From Girardinichthys multiradiatus (Eukaryota; Chordata; Actinopteri; Cyprinodontiformes; Goodeidae): a stretch of DNA of 64,000 bases. The DNA lies in NCBI RefSeq assembly GCF_021462225.1, contig NC_061797.1, forward strand, positions 24,699,093 to 24,763,092, given 5' to 3'. This document shows, piece after piece, positions 24,746-37,100 of this stretch; positions within the stretch are counted from its first letter, which is position 1, and each line of letters begins with the position of its first letter. The notes beneath the pieces are model-generated. The model made no database searches. It was not told where the DNA came from and was given only the letters and a program-made list of their open reading frames with translations. The position numbers and the translations under genes are program-made.

Positions 24746-25032
24746 TTGGTAGGCATCTCAATCCTATGCCTTGTCAGGCATTTATCTAGCCACCTTGACG
24801 CCTGTCAGGTGCAGCCCATCTTCACCCGACCTGGCATCGGCCATCCACGCATCTTCAGTCATAACTCAGGTAAGGCCATGCGAGACTAATCCATGAAAAA
24901 AATTTTTTGGTCTTAGTTTTTACTCCCCACTCATCTCAACTCATCCATAACTAATCTCTTTCAGTTCAACCTCAGCCTGGCCTCGGCCCTTTTGGGGGAA
25001 CCTAATTATGATTACCTAATCATAATAAATTA

Positions 25033-25508
25033 TTTAACCGTCTTCTTGTTGTTTCTCCGTTATGTGATTTTTTCCAGGTTGAAATGGAGTTTAAACAAAA
25101 ATTCAATATGGAAGACTCACCACCCCCGCCACATTCAATCACTCCTCACTGGCTGCTCCAATCAATGGCAGGTCCGCACTCCTGCTCAGCCAATCATCTC
25201 CCAGGGCATCACTTTTAAAGACCCTCTGCATGGAAAACACCGCTCTTCTGCTGAGCTTCGACCCTCCTCCACCCCTTTTCCACCATAGGCTCCCAACTCC
25301 TTCCATTCCAAGGCCTGCGCCACCACCAGGATCGGATCCCAGGGGGGAAGACGCACCTAATCATAATCCTAAAATGTTCAAACCTACTTCACCCTCAGCG
25401 TTTACGTATTCCTCAGGGGTCCGAGCGCCAAATAAATAATCTTTCATTAATAAATACTTTAACCGTCTTGTTGTTGTTACTCCGTTATGTGAGTCTTTCC
25501 AAGTTGAA
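25033..25508 (+). repeat. B1-A2-B2 terminal repeat block of the Ngaro-like element
   Basis: B1 contains TTTAACCGTCTTCTTGTTGT and ends in AGGTTGAA; B2 contains TTTAACCGTCTTGTTGTTGT and ends in AAGTTGAA. A2 (25082 onward) repeats the left end of the element. Confidence 0.85.
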
Positions 25509-26639
25509 TTAGCATTTACTGTCAACAAAATAAATTGTGAGATTCACACTTAATGTTGTGACTATAAGTTATGAAACTATAGTGTTTGAGTGTTACTTTG
25601 AAAGAGCCGGTCCTGTTAAATTTTTCTAAATGATTGTTGTTGCACAAACACTGCAACCCTGCATGTACCAACCTAATTACAGTGGTTTAAGCTTTTTCTC
25701 TTGTGCCCTTTCAGTGCAGTAACATTGGTTAGATTTACAACCCTATGATTTGTGATATCTGAATTGTGTCATGAATCAGTTAGTGGAGGTTAGATGAATA
25801 GGCTGGAAAACAATTTAGATCAGGTTAGTTTGAGGTGAACGTTTGGGTGTTGAAAGAAAAAAGCTGAAAAGCCATTTATCTGTCACACAATTGAATCTTT
25901 CTGCCAGCTCATGTCGTTAAACAAGACTGGCCGTTTGTGAAAAATATAAGTCATCACTCAAAACTGGGGTAGAGGCGAGGCTACTTTTATCATCATGGCT
26001 AAATAATCACATCAGGTTGTGTCTTTTGGAGTACAGGGCGCTCTGGCTCCTTCTGACAGTGTGACATTTTGATCAAATCCTCTCTCGTCACGGTTCAAAA
26101 GGACCTCTGCTGCCCATGATAGAAGCCCAGAGGCCTTCTGTTGTCTCAGGAGTGAAGATATTCAAAGACACTGGGGGCATTAGCCACACACAAATGGACA
26201 AGGTCTGCTTTCATGTGTTCAGACCAACTCATTCACAAACATGTCACTGAAGATGGATGTCTCCAAAAGAAAGTACAGATACACAATATTTCCAGCATTT
26301 CTGAAGCAGTCGATCATTTCATTTACTAGTTTGGGGTATGGAGGGTAAAAACATTCATTACATAAAAATGTGTTAAAGGTTAACCACACAATAACAAAAA
26401 AAGTCTTCTTTTCTTGTTTAGCCTTAATCAGTCAACTGTCTGCATATATAAACTAAAAGATTTGCCAGCAACATAAAAGCGTTATTGTAAAACAGAGAGA
26501 TTTTAAATTAACATGGCACAGAATTCAGGTTCATTTTAAACTATTATATAAAGATGCAAGCAGAGTTTAGCTGACCCATTTTCAGACTGATCGGCCTTGC
26601 TTGGTGACCAGCTGGTCATAATTTTAAGTGAACACACCA

Positions 26640-26760
26640 TACACACCATGATGGTGGAATGACCTACCAAGCACTGCCAGAACTGGGGCATCCCTGTAAA
26701 TCTTCAAGACACTCTTAAAGACCCAGCTTTTCAGAGAGCATTTTCTAGCCAAGCACCCAC
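26640..26760 (+). repeat. LINE ORF2 C-terminal relic
   Basis: One frame reads WNDLPSTARTGASL, stop, IFKTLLKTQLFREHF. The WNDLP ... FK..LKT.LFREHF pattern is the conserved tail of ORF2 in several fish LINE families (for example L2/Rex1-type). Only about 100 bp remain. Confidence 0.6.
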
Positions 26761-27908
26761 CCTGTTCTGTCCTACGTTTTCCCTTTTATTGACTTTTTGC
26801 TTTTCAAGTTGTGAGCACTTGTGCCACATCCTAAAAAGGGTTCCCAGGGTAAAGAGCCATTGTTGACTAAACAGGATTGAAAAGCTAAAGTCCACATACG
26901 AACTTCAAAAATCCTCCATAAACACCAATCAATACCACTTTCAAAAATGATAAGAAGTCATTAAAAGCAAAATATAAAGAAATGAGGATGGCACAAGACC
27001 TTTGTGGAATAATTATTCATCAAGAGGCTGCACATGAATGGGATGCATTGTTTCATCGCTTACAACATATGTCTCATTTTCATCAGGTAGCTGGGGGAAA
27101 CCAACACAGTACACAAGATGGAGAAGGCATATAAGAGAACTGAAAGGCAGTGAATCATAGCAAAGATGGTGCAGAATAAAGACAAGGCTTTACACTTATC
27201 CTGTCCAGACAAACCACTTTCAGGATCTGAGAAAAGGCTGTGAGCTGACCCCCCATCCCACACATACACATTGATAAACTAGACTTGTCAAAACAGACTT
27301 TTGTGTCACCTGGTGCCAGCTAATGAGAGGAATCCAGAAGAATGAGATGTGGTCAGACTCATTACTCCAGTGAGTCACAGCTGTGACTTTCTTTAAACAA
27401 AAACATTTCTCTCTCTCTCTCCATCTTTGCTGTTAATACTAGTCACTTTTCTCTGAGCTCCTTGTTGTTCTGCTGCTTTCATATTTCCTACTAAGTCTCC
27501 TGCAGCCTCTCTGTCATTTTGAATGTGACAGGCCTCTTGTCACTCTGATCTTCATGTGCTACAGGCTCCTTCTTCTACTTACACAGGCTTCTTCGTTAGC
27601 CCTAATCTCATTTATGCAGACGACGGAGAATAAATCGGCACACACGCATCTCTCTTCCATTCTCACACCACATTCAACAACTGGAAACAAGCCATAGTAA
27701 CTACCTATGGTTGCCACATTAACCAACCTTGAAAGGGGAATACTCAGAGTTGATCCTGAGCAACAATACAGCTTCTGGTTTCACAGTTATTTGTTCTAGT
27801 GTCAGAAGATGCCATCCTGGATTACAGGTTTTATTTTTGAATGTTCTACTTCTTTTCTTGGGATTGTAAAACTAATAATTTAGAGGAATCACGAAAGGAC
27901 TGCATAAG

Positions 27909-28060
27909 GGGTGGCGTGTGATTTAGCGTTAGAGCAGACGCCCCATATATGGAGGCTAATGTTCCTCCACGCATCTCTCCAGGGTTTGATTTCTGACCTT
28001 GAGACCTTCACTGCATGTCTTCTACCTGATTACAGTCAATAAAAGCCACTAGCACCACAA
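27909..28060 (+). mobile_element. tRNA-derived SINE-like repeat
   Basis: It has an A-box-like TTTAGCGTTAGAGCAGA, a B-box-like GGGTTTGATTT 65-70 bp later, and a tail reading GCATGTCTTCTACCTGATTA and CAATAAAAGCCACTAG, an arrangement I recall from a dispersed fish repeat. Target duplications were not resolved. Confidence 0.6.
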
Positions 28061-31052
28061 CATGTTTAAAAACTGACTGCATGAAACTCGCTATTACAAT
28101 ACAACAATTTGTCAATTTTAACATGTCTATAAAGTTTTTTGGACCTCTTATACAGGACGTTTCCACTTTTTTTTTAGCTCTAAATGCTAGTTAGGTGATG
28201 CTACTGAAGCTTAATTTACATTTAGCTGTTTCATAAAAGGATTTTAAATAGAGATGCACAATATACTAAATTGCAATCATCATTACAACATCAATGTGTG
28301 CGAAATCATAATAACAAAGGTCTGCTTGAATGCAATATTTAGTAGCCTACAATATTTCAGACAACATGCATTAAAATTGTTCTTGCCAATAACGTATTTT
28401 GCCTCTGTCCTTTATGTCAACATCTGAAAAAAATCCTAATGCCCAAGGTAAGAGAGCTGAAGGAGAGTAAAGAAAACATAGTGTGATGATGGAATAAAAG
28501 GGAATATGAAGGAAAATAATGAATATCTGTGCATCTCCTGCACAGAGAAGGAAACAATGTGAGATGTGCATAACAGAGATTTGCATAAAACCTCTAATTC
28601 TGCAACTCATATGTTTTTTGTTTTTTTTACCAGCAGTCACTTTTAAAAGAGCGGGCTTTAAAATAATAAAGTACCAGCTTTCAATGCACTTTATGTCAGT
28701 TTATTTACATAGAGTCAATTTATAATTAATCATTGCAAGACAGAAATGTCAAATTCACATCCAATTAACAACCAATAGTCTTCTCCAATACGTCCCAAGT
28801 TTTAATATGTCACATTTAATTGATCATGCATTTCCAGTTGGTCAAAAATTGTCTAAGGAAAGGAACAGCAAAAAATTTAAATGGCTTAACATTAGCTTCT
28901 TTTATACTGGGCCTTCCTCACTTAATGTGATTTCTGTAAGGTCTGAGGTAGCATTAGGGGTTAGATTTGATCCACTGCTTGTACGTTGTAAGGTTAAAGA
29001 CTGTGATGCACTGATGAGGTACAGTATTTGTGAGGAGCTGGCCATAAGAATCAAACACCTAATTCCTGAGCGCTGACTGCTGAGGGGGTAACTATAGTAC
29101 ATATCAGCAACACTCTGGGATGCCACGTTCTTTCATGAAATGTTCACATATTGTTTCTGAACAGACAAGATTATGTGGATTTGCTTCATAACTAATTCAA
29201 CCTGAGCACTATCCTTTTTACAAATAGTAAAACTTTAAATACCATATTATTGCCTAGAAACTTACGCAATCAAATGAATTAATCACCTACTAACAACAAA
29301 CTAATTGTTTCAGCTGTAAATTAAACACAGACTTCGTATTTATATGCAGAGTGATTCCTGGCTCTGGTCCTTGCTTACTAAGCACAGTTGGACTGTAGAG
29401 AAAAAAAAGCTCATAGGCAGCATATTTTTAGGTTTCGCACTGCAGTGCTGTGATATTGATAGAGTCTCAGCAGATAGAGGAGTCAGTTATTAAACTACAA
29501 ATGGTTTGCTCCTATAAATTTAAGAAGACATATTGCCCCTATTTAAAACTAAAACAATGAAACACAGAGGCAAGGAAATGTTAGAAAGTCTGAAAAGACA
29601 TTGGTTCCGGATGGAAAAAAGATTTTAAATGCTTTGTTTCAGCCTAAAATTGATCCTGAGCTTTGCCTTTAGAGCTTGTCAGAAAGAAACACCCTTACCA
29701 TCCCTCGTCAAAAAAACTGTAAATTCAATCTCAGAGGGACTCACACTCTAGCAGCCACAGCATCTACAGAGATATAACCACCAGGGACCGAAATGGTTAG
29801 GAAGTCAGATCAAAAAGAAGAATATTATGAGAGTGTAGCAGAGGGATGAGGCATGCAAACTGAGCTGAAACCATGCAAAGAGAAACACTCCAAGCTGCAT
29901 AGAAGGAGGGAGCTGGAATATCAACCTGAGGGAGGAGTTGTTGGCCGGGGGGGGGGGGGGGGGGGGGGGGGCGCTGGCCCGCTTTGAGCTGAGTAAACAC
30001 CTACCAACCAGCTATGCCCTGCAGCACAGGAAAAAATTCTGTACACGTTCGCTTTCTCTTTTACTACAGATTTAATTGGGAACTTTCTTTGTTTCAACAC
30101 CAATAAAAAAAAAAAACTTAAAGCAACAAAAAGACAAAAAATATACCATCTTATGAATTAGAAGAAAAAAACACCAACTAACAATCCAGTTTCCCCCAGG
30201 ACTTTTGGAGATAAATTACCTTTTAGTACAAATCCTTCTAGCAAAATACAGTAAGAAAATAATGCCCCCTTCTAAATCTGAGATGAGCTTTCAGAATGAA
30301 GAAAACCCACAGATACAAACAATCTGACTCCATATGTCTTTTCTGCAAGCTTTTTCTCAACTGAATTGCACACTCAAGCTCCACACAATAATGAATCATG
30401 TAAACCTGATCTCTTTATCAGTCAACTTTATTCTGGTTTCACTCAAACTCACTCTCAAACTGGTCCGCAAAGTCTTTGGAAAAAGTCCAGAGATTAATCT
30501 AAAGGCCTGCCTTAGTTTAGCTCGCCCCATGTGTACTGATGAAACAACAGAAGAGCAGAAGTCTTTGAAGAAGTGCATCATTCAAGCTATTAACATGAAG
30601 AATTGCTTTAAGATGATGCTGCTGGACTCCGCTGGGAGACCAGAGACTACATTATGCGTCGGGTGACAAATCTGATCAGTGCCAGATACTGAATGATGAG
30701 TTTCTCTCTTTGTGTGTTTCTCTGTGTATGTGTTGTCTAATGAATGGTTAAAGCTCCCCATGACCTAGTGACCTTTTTTATCACATTACCTGCTGTTACA
30801 GATTTGACATTTGAACCTGGAGAATTTATCTTCGTGCTTCATGTCTCTAAACAAGACGTTTCAGCAGTGATCATTTCCCAAAATGTCAGGAAATGGCTAA
30901 AGTAAGCAGAACCTGTAAATAATATGTACCTTTTGTTTTCTAAATGAGATCTATGTTAACTGACTTTTAATTGAAAAGTATTTTATTACACAGAAGCCTT
31001 GAGTTCATTTCAGGACAGAATAATGAGAGTATGATGCTGATGCTCATCTGAT
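28061..31052. other. no gene found apart from the G-run
   Basis: Open frames at 28807-29076 and 30334-30666 lack recognisable motifs and are treated as chance. Confidence 0.45.
29947..29971 (+). repeat. uninterrupted run of 25 G
   Basis: A homopolymer flanked by GGCC and GCGCTGGCC. It could form G-quadruplexes and may be an assembly-sensitive length. Confidence 0.95.
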
Positions 31053-31084
31053 GAGTACACCCAACACTAGTGTTGGGTGTACTC
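31053..31084. repeat. perfect 32-bp palindrome
   Basis: GAGTACACCCAACACT at 31053-31068 is followed directly by its exact reverse complement at 31069-31084, with no spacer. Confidence 0.95.
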
Positions 31085-31279
31085 CACAAGCATCCTGTCA
31101 CTTACAGTACCCCTTTTTAAATGTTTTTGTTGGTTTTCTGGTCCCTTCCTATCTGCTGGTTAATTTCCACCATCTTACATCCTCCAAAACACAGAGGTTG
31201 AACAACAGGATGTTCTTATCCAAGATCTAAGCTGAAGAGAAAAGGCCGACTGTGACTTAACACTCGGTAAACTCCTAAT

Positions 31280-31609
31280 TTGGATGGATGGATGGATGGA
31301 TGGATGGATGGATGAAGGATGGATGCATGGATGGATGAATAGAAAGATGGATGGATGAATAGAAGGATGGATGGATGCATGGATAGATTCATGGATGGAT
31401 GGATGCATGGATAGAAGGATGGATGCATGGATGGATGGATGGATGCATGGATGGATGGATGGATGATAGATGAATAGAAGGATGGATGCATGGATGGATG
31501 GATGAATAGAAGGATGGATGCATGGATAGATGGATGGATGGATGAATAGAAGGATGGATGCATGGATGGATGGATGGATGGATGGATGGATGGATGGATG
31601 GATGGATGA
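31280..31609 (+). repeat. GGAT/GATG tetranucleotide array
   Basis: About 330 bp of GGATGGATGGAT interrupted by GAATAGAAGGATGGATGCAT modules. The minus-strand ORFs over it (repeated HPSI) are products of the repeat. Confidence 0.95.
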
Positions 31610-34092
31610 AACCTTGCTGCCAATTCACCACAATAAGCTGATTTAGAGTAAGCAGATAAATGTTTAAACTGATCCACTTTAAGGTTTTCCCTTTATAGGT
31701 TTTTAAAATACATACTACAGTGTGTCATGGGTGAACACTAATCATTCCAACAAGTTACAGTTTTGTTAAATAACATTAGCAAAGTTGGGATATGATTGAG
31801 ACCCTGAGAAAGCCATTTATTGGTCCCCTATTAAAGGTTTAACAGATGCTAACTTTTGAGAACTGAGTTTCAAACAGCTCTTCGTAATTAATTTAAAATA
31901 TGTAAAAAAGAAACCGTTAATTTCTTTTTTCACAGCAGAAAGTGAAAAACCACCAATTACCATTTACACTGCCGAATTTATTTTTAAAGTTCCAAAACAG
32001 AGTAAAGATAAATAAATATTTGTATCTCTTCCTCCTCAGCTTCCTCATAAATAGGTGTGTCTGTGTCTTCGCTGATAAACAGAAAACCACTTAGATCATC
32101 TGCGACCAAACTTTAATCCCGAGGCCCAACAGACACGTAAATAAAAAGAGATACCCATCCACACACCTGTGACTTCCCCTCCCACATGTGCACCCACACA
32201 AAAGCACCACCCTGCTGGCTAATCATAGAACAAAGAGAAGCCCCAGTCAGCGGGCTTTTCCATTGATCAGCCACAAAAGGCAGCAGGGATGGTCCTCAGT
32301 CAGCTTTGTTGTGCCAGGAAGAAGTTACAGTTCGTAGGTAAAGGATAAAAGTCAAGCGCATCAACAAATATGCCTGTCTGATGTCTGCTATCAGACCTTA
32401 ACACTGATGTCGACCTGTTACAGCATGCTGCTGGAAGCTCTTCATTAAAGAAAAACCTCTTTAAACATCCTTGGTCGGGTCAAAGTCAGAGGAAGCAAAC
32501 AAGCGCCTGTGTCTTCACTGAGAACCAAAGCTCTTCTTTCATAACAAATAAAAGATGATGATGTTCCTACACAGAGCTGTGATTTCCTGTTAAGAATTTC
32601 ATGAACAAGTTGGTAGAATAAATGTGTACAGGTGTTGCACATGTGCAAACCACGGTGTCCATTGTTCCTAAAGCATTAATATCTCCTGATGCGAATCCTT
32701 ACAGTCTACTAGAGAGATTTGCTTCTGGTTGTCTTGTGTTGCCTCTTCCTCCACCCCGAGCTCAGTTCAACCTTGTCGGCCTTTTCTATTAAACAGTCTG
32801 CATGCAGACCCGCTGGCAGCCTGGTTGAAGCTGTTTGCAAAGAAGTGCAGCATCAAGCATTCTGTCTGACACATCTCTGGGTCAGACTAACACAAGAGAA
32901 CAATGGAGCCAACAGAGGAAAAAAGGAGGATTTATGAGAAGAAAAATCTGTCATGCGTGCACATAAAAATGTATCATGCATTCAAAACATAAAAGCAACT
33001 AGCCCAACACATGACTCCATCTTCCTTTTTGTCTTCACAGCCGCATTTACAGCCATCAGTTTCAGATCTGGAAGGTTCCAGAAGAACAGATAACCTGCAG
33101 CTTTCATCACACATCAGCCACTTTTACACTTCAAAGATCAAAATAGTGCATAATGGCACCTGTTTTATAGGATTTTTATGTGCAGTGGTCTTTAAATACA
33201 AAACAGTGTTTGCAGAAACACATACATGTGCAAGGACAGATATGGGTTTTATCATGTTTGAATGTCCCCTCAAATAATAAAAAATATCCTACTTTAATTT
33301 CATTATAAAGCCTGTCAAAAGCAGTTAAATTAACTTCACTGTAGGGATGAAAATATTTTGGGATCTAATTTTTCTGCAAGGTGGAGATTAAGGACAGGAT
33401 CACAGGATAGCACAAAATAATTGAATAATAATAAGGAATATCAAGAAAATGTTTTACACTGTGAATTGTTTCATATTCAGATTAATTTAGGTTATTTTCA
33501 AAAGGTACTTTCAATCCGACAAAAGAGCCTCATTGGAAAGCATACTGTAATTTATTGAATATGACACTTTTGTATGTCAAGGTTTTAACATTTCACTGAG
33601 CACCTCATTGTCAACACAAACACAGTAAAACTGGATTGATGCAGCTCTAGGTAATTTCAGAGAAGTGTTTATCCTCCCATCCTCCAAGCTTCTACAATCA
33701 GGCTCACTCTGCATCAGAGTCTCACCGCTGGGTTCTGTGTGATATGGGCTTTGTTTGGTGAAAAATGTCCCTCATGTCACGCAACAAAAGCTGAGGTGAA
33801 TGCTATTAACACTGTCAGATCTCCATCAGAAAAAAGTCCAGGCATTTCATTTATCTGTTCGAAATGTTCTGCCTGGTAAGGTACTCAGCCAAGCGGCTTC
33901 CTTGTGGCATTTACAGCATGTGGGGACAACATCTAACAAGAAGCACACAAAGAACAACAGGTGGAGAACAGCTTTAAAATTAAAGTGACACATGGAAATC
34001 CAGAGTCTAGAATAGTCTGCAGGTACAAAAGCAGAGACTGGTAAGAAAAAAATGACAAAAAGTTGACACCCTGAAATATTAGAGCTCACTTT

Positions 34093-34094
<2 letters not shown>

Positions 34095-34161
<67 letters not shown>
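34095..34161 (+). repeat. (GT)n microsatellite
   Basis: About 33 GT units with one GC interruption (GTGCGT) at 34131-34132. Confidence 0.95.
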
Positions 34162-34164
<3 letters not shown>

Positions 34165-37100
34165 ATGTGAAAATGTGAAAAGGCAGCTAGGACGCCCTGT
34201 TCCCTTCCCCATCATGGTGCTGAGTGGTGGCAGTGGAGTGGGGGCAGGATGCACTGGAGGGTCCTCAGAGTAATCAGTAGCAGCAGGCTGAGTGCCTCCT
34301 TACTTATTACAGAAAGGTCCAGAAGGGGAGTGAATTACAGCAGCTCTGCAACACCTCCGGACGGTCAGAGTGCTGAAAACTACATGACATCACTGCACCT
34401 CAACCTTCATGTTAAACATCGGAGTGAGGTCACTGCGGAAAACGTAGTGAAACCACAATCAGCTTGAGTAAAGGAAATATGAAAGTAAATGGAAGACAGG
34501 TAACTGATGGTGCCTATTAGCTGATCGGCATGAGATTTAAGACAGGGCGGACCGAGAGCGGTCTGTGCTGACCACAGTTCCCATTTAATCTGGGCTGACA
34601 AGATGAGTACAACAGGCAAGGAGCTACATCCTCTGCTGACAACTGGAAATAAATGGCATCATCCAAACAAAGGGGGGCTTAATGTCAAGTCTTACAACTA
34701 TCCCTTTCCTGCACTGCTAACCAAACCTCATGATCCAACCAGGTAATGTAAAGCTCTGGCTGAAATGTAACAAGAAAAAAACTGTTGTCCTCCAGGGAAC
34801 TTAATGTGTAAAAATGATCAACTCTGCCTCTCCTCTAAAAGTGATTGTTTGATAATTCCCAGTGACACTTTGTGTGAGGCTCATATTTATACCATAATTT
34901 AAATGCTGAAATAAATAAAAACATGAAGGTTTGTGAGTCAAACACTCAGAGGCATTAGGATTGTTCAGTTCTACTTCATGCTTATTGGATTAATTTAATT
35001 ATGTCTTTTGCAATGGGATTTTCAAAAATAACTCAAAGCCTAAGGAGTTACTATATATTTTTATCAGGTTCACAACTGTTTACTAAGGTAGTGGATGAAG
35101 TTTCAAATATAAAAAGCAAATATTAAGAGCAAAGATCTCTTTTGGTCGGAAGCCATAAGCTGCAAGCTTTCAACGTGGGTGATAATCAAGCAATGAGAAA
35201 AAAAAAAAATATAGTGGCAGCGGAGTCTTTTAAAGTGGTCTTGAAAAATATATCTTTTCATTTTCAGAAGCTCTTTTAATTTTTTTTTTTTTTACAGGGG
35301 GAGTACCTGCTTTTCCAACTACTGAGGAGGAAGCCACCCCGGTCTGAGTAAGAATGCACTGAATGCAGCGTGCTTAGAGGCATACATAGGCAGCAGCACC
35401 ATTAACCAGACACGTCTAGAGCTGACCTGCATAAAACAAACAACTGCACTACTGCTTTTTCCAACTTAATACCATCCCATGGAAAACAGGATTGATGACT
35501 TTCAGCGTTAAACGCACACATCATGCATACCCGCAACCTAGAGGCTGCTGGGTTTTTGTTTTTGACTGAGACAAAAATGTCTCTGAATCCAATTGTCAGC
35601 TTACATCCTTCTGTGCAGACAATGAACGTATAAGTCTGCTGCATAAACCTCATATCCTGAAAAGGTGACACATCACTTGGCATGAAGCCCACTGCCGTAA
35701 TCAGTGGTGAGGGGCTACTGCCACAAGTGCACCATGGATACTCTGGATGTAGGTTAGTCGATAGACACTTTCTGATCGAGATGACCAAAAATCAGGGAGT
35801 ATAAATTATTTGTTGGGTGATTTAAAACTTGAGTTTAGTGTTATATATCTCTATTAAAATTGAACATATTTAATTCACAGATAAGAATCCCAGCGTTTCA
35901 CATAGTTTGCTTTACTCTGTTCTCCAACCATTATTGCTTGCAGAGAGATTGCTGGCCCACCAACAAAAAAATTTAAAAAATTAACATCTCAAGTAGTAAA
36001 CATGCAAATCAGTGTTCAAACAACCTACAACAAAACACACTTGCTAAAAAAACATATTTATCACCATCTGTAACAGATTTAGGAAACATCATCAGTCAAA
36101 ATGGATGTGACTCATGAATGTTTGCTTTCTTAATAACAATGAATTCAATTTAGTGTAATGTTTTATAAAATGGTCAAAATTGTGATTGATGACATTATAT
36201 AAAGAATTATTTCAGCTCTAAAGCATCTTTTTAGTACAAAGTTAAAAATAATGGGTTTTGGATAAGCTGATGGTTATGGTTGACAGTTTATAATCAAGAT
36301 ATGAATTTTCTATGCAAGAGCAACACAACCCATATGCATGAAATGATAGATTTATGCGTATTAGACTGCCTATTGCATGAAGTTACATTGTATGCTTTCT
36401 TTATGAGGTAGACAGAGCACCTTTTCTAACTAACAACAGGTTTCAATGTTATGACAGGGTAGTTATGATGTATGATCTTTCCAAACATGACAGCCAGCTA
36501 TTTTCTTTATTGAAAGATGTGAAGTGGCACAACTGAAGCTTTGTGTGTCAGCCACCTGTTGACAGGTACTTTTGTTCATCTGATTAATCCATCCATCTAC
36601 CCAGCCCTCCATCCTTCCAACCTCCAATCCATATGTATATATTTTTAAGAGTTTTTAAAAGGTCAAACATGGGAATGTGTTAAAGTAGAGGACAGCAACC
36701 ACAACTACATATTCATGCTCTAATAATTAGGGTTTTGATTGGAAAATCACGCAATATTTACTAGCTTGACACTGGGTTGAAACTGCTCCTACTGGGTCTA
36801 ACAGCGAAGAAAGGCTGACTGAATGTAAAGCTAACACTTCATTCATCCTTCTGCTTTGATGTTATGAATCATGAGCGACTCTGCAGGCGCGACATTTCTA
36901 ATAAATTTTACGTCAACTTTCCTGACAAACATGTCCCCATTCACAACATGAAACAAACAGAGAGCTTTTTCATCAGAAATCATGACAACTCTCCAAATTC
37001 TTGCTGTGGATCACACTTATGTGCAACTGCTGCACAGGACTAGCATTGTGTTAGTGTGCTTTGTCTTAAGACCTGTTGCCAGGAAACTGCATGGGCCTAA

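Larger units (their letters stand above)
19076..25508 (+). mobile_element. Ngaro-like (DIRS-order) tyrosine-recombinase retrotransposon, degenerate
   Basis: Split direct repeats mark it. A1 (19076-19117) recurs as A2 (25082-25123), and B1 (25033-25084) recurs as B2 (25458-25508), giving the A1-body-B1-A2-B2 order of Ngaro elements. The body holds a possible ORF1 relic (19363-19638), RT connection/RNase H relics and a tyrosine recombinase. All frames are broken. A 1552-bp repeat is inserted at 21425-22976 and a 41-bp array precedes B1. Confidence 0.82.

Noticed and set aside
24058..24889. Three overlapping long + ORFs with FHSAVGLTH and FSRRAHS repeats
   Set aside because: They are the three frames of one 41-bp tandem array in a degenerate retrotransposon.
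29797..30103. Minus ORFs with poly-proline
   Set aside because: Poly-Pro comes from the 25-G run; no other coding support.
31216..31677. 153-codon minus ORF rich in HPSIHPS
   Set aside because: It is the translation of the GGAT tetranucleotide array and has no gene context.
33847..34254. 135-codon minus ORF with a His-Thr run
   Set aside because: It reads through the (GT)n microsatellite; the flanks are not protein-like.
35402..35788. 128-codon minus ORF with several Cys
   Set aside because: No recognised motif, no clear splice signals and no start context; judged a chance ORF.
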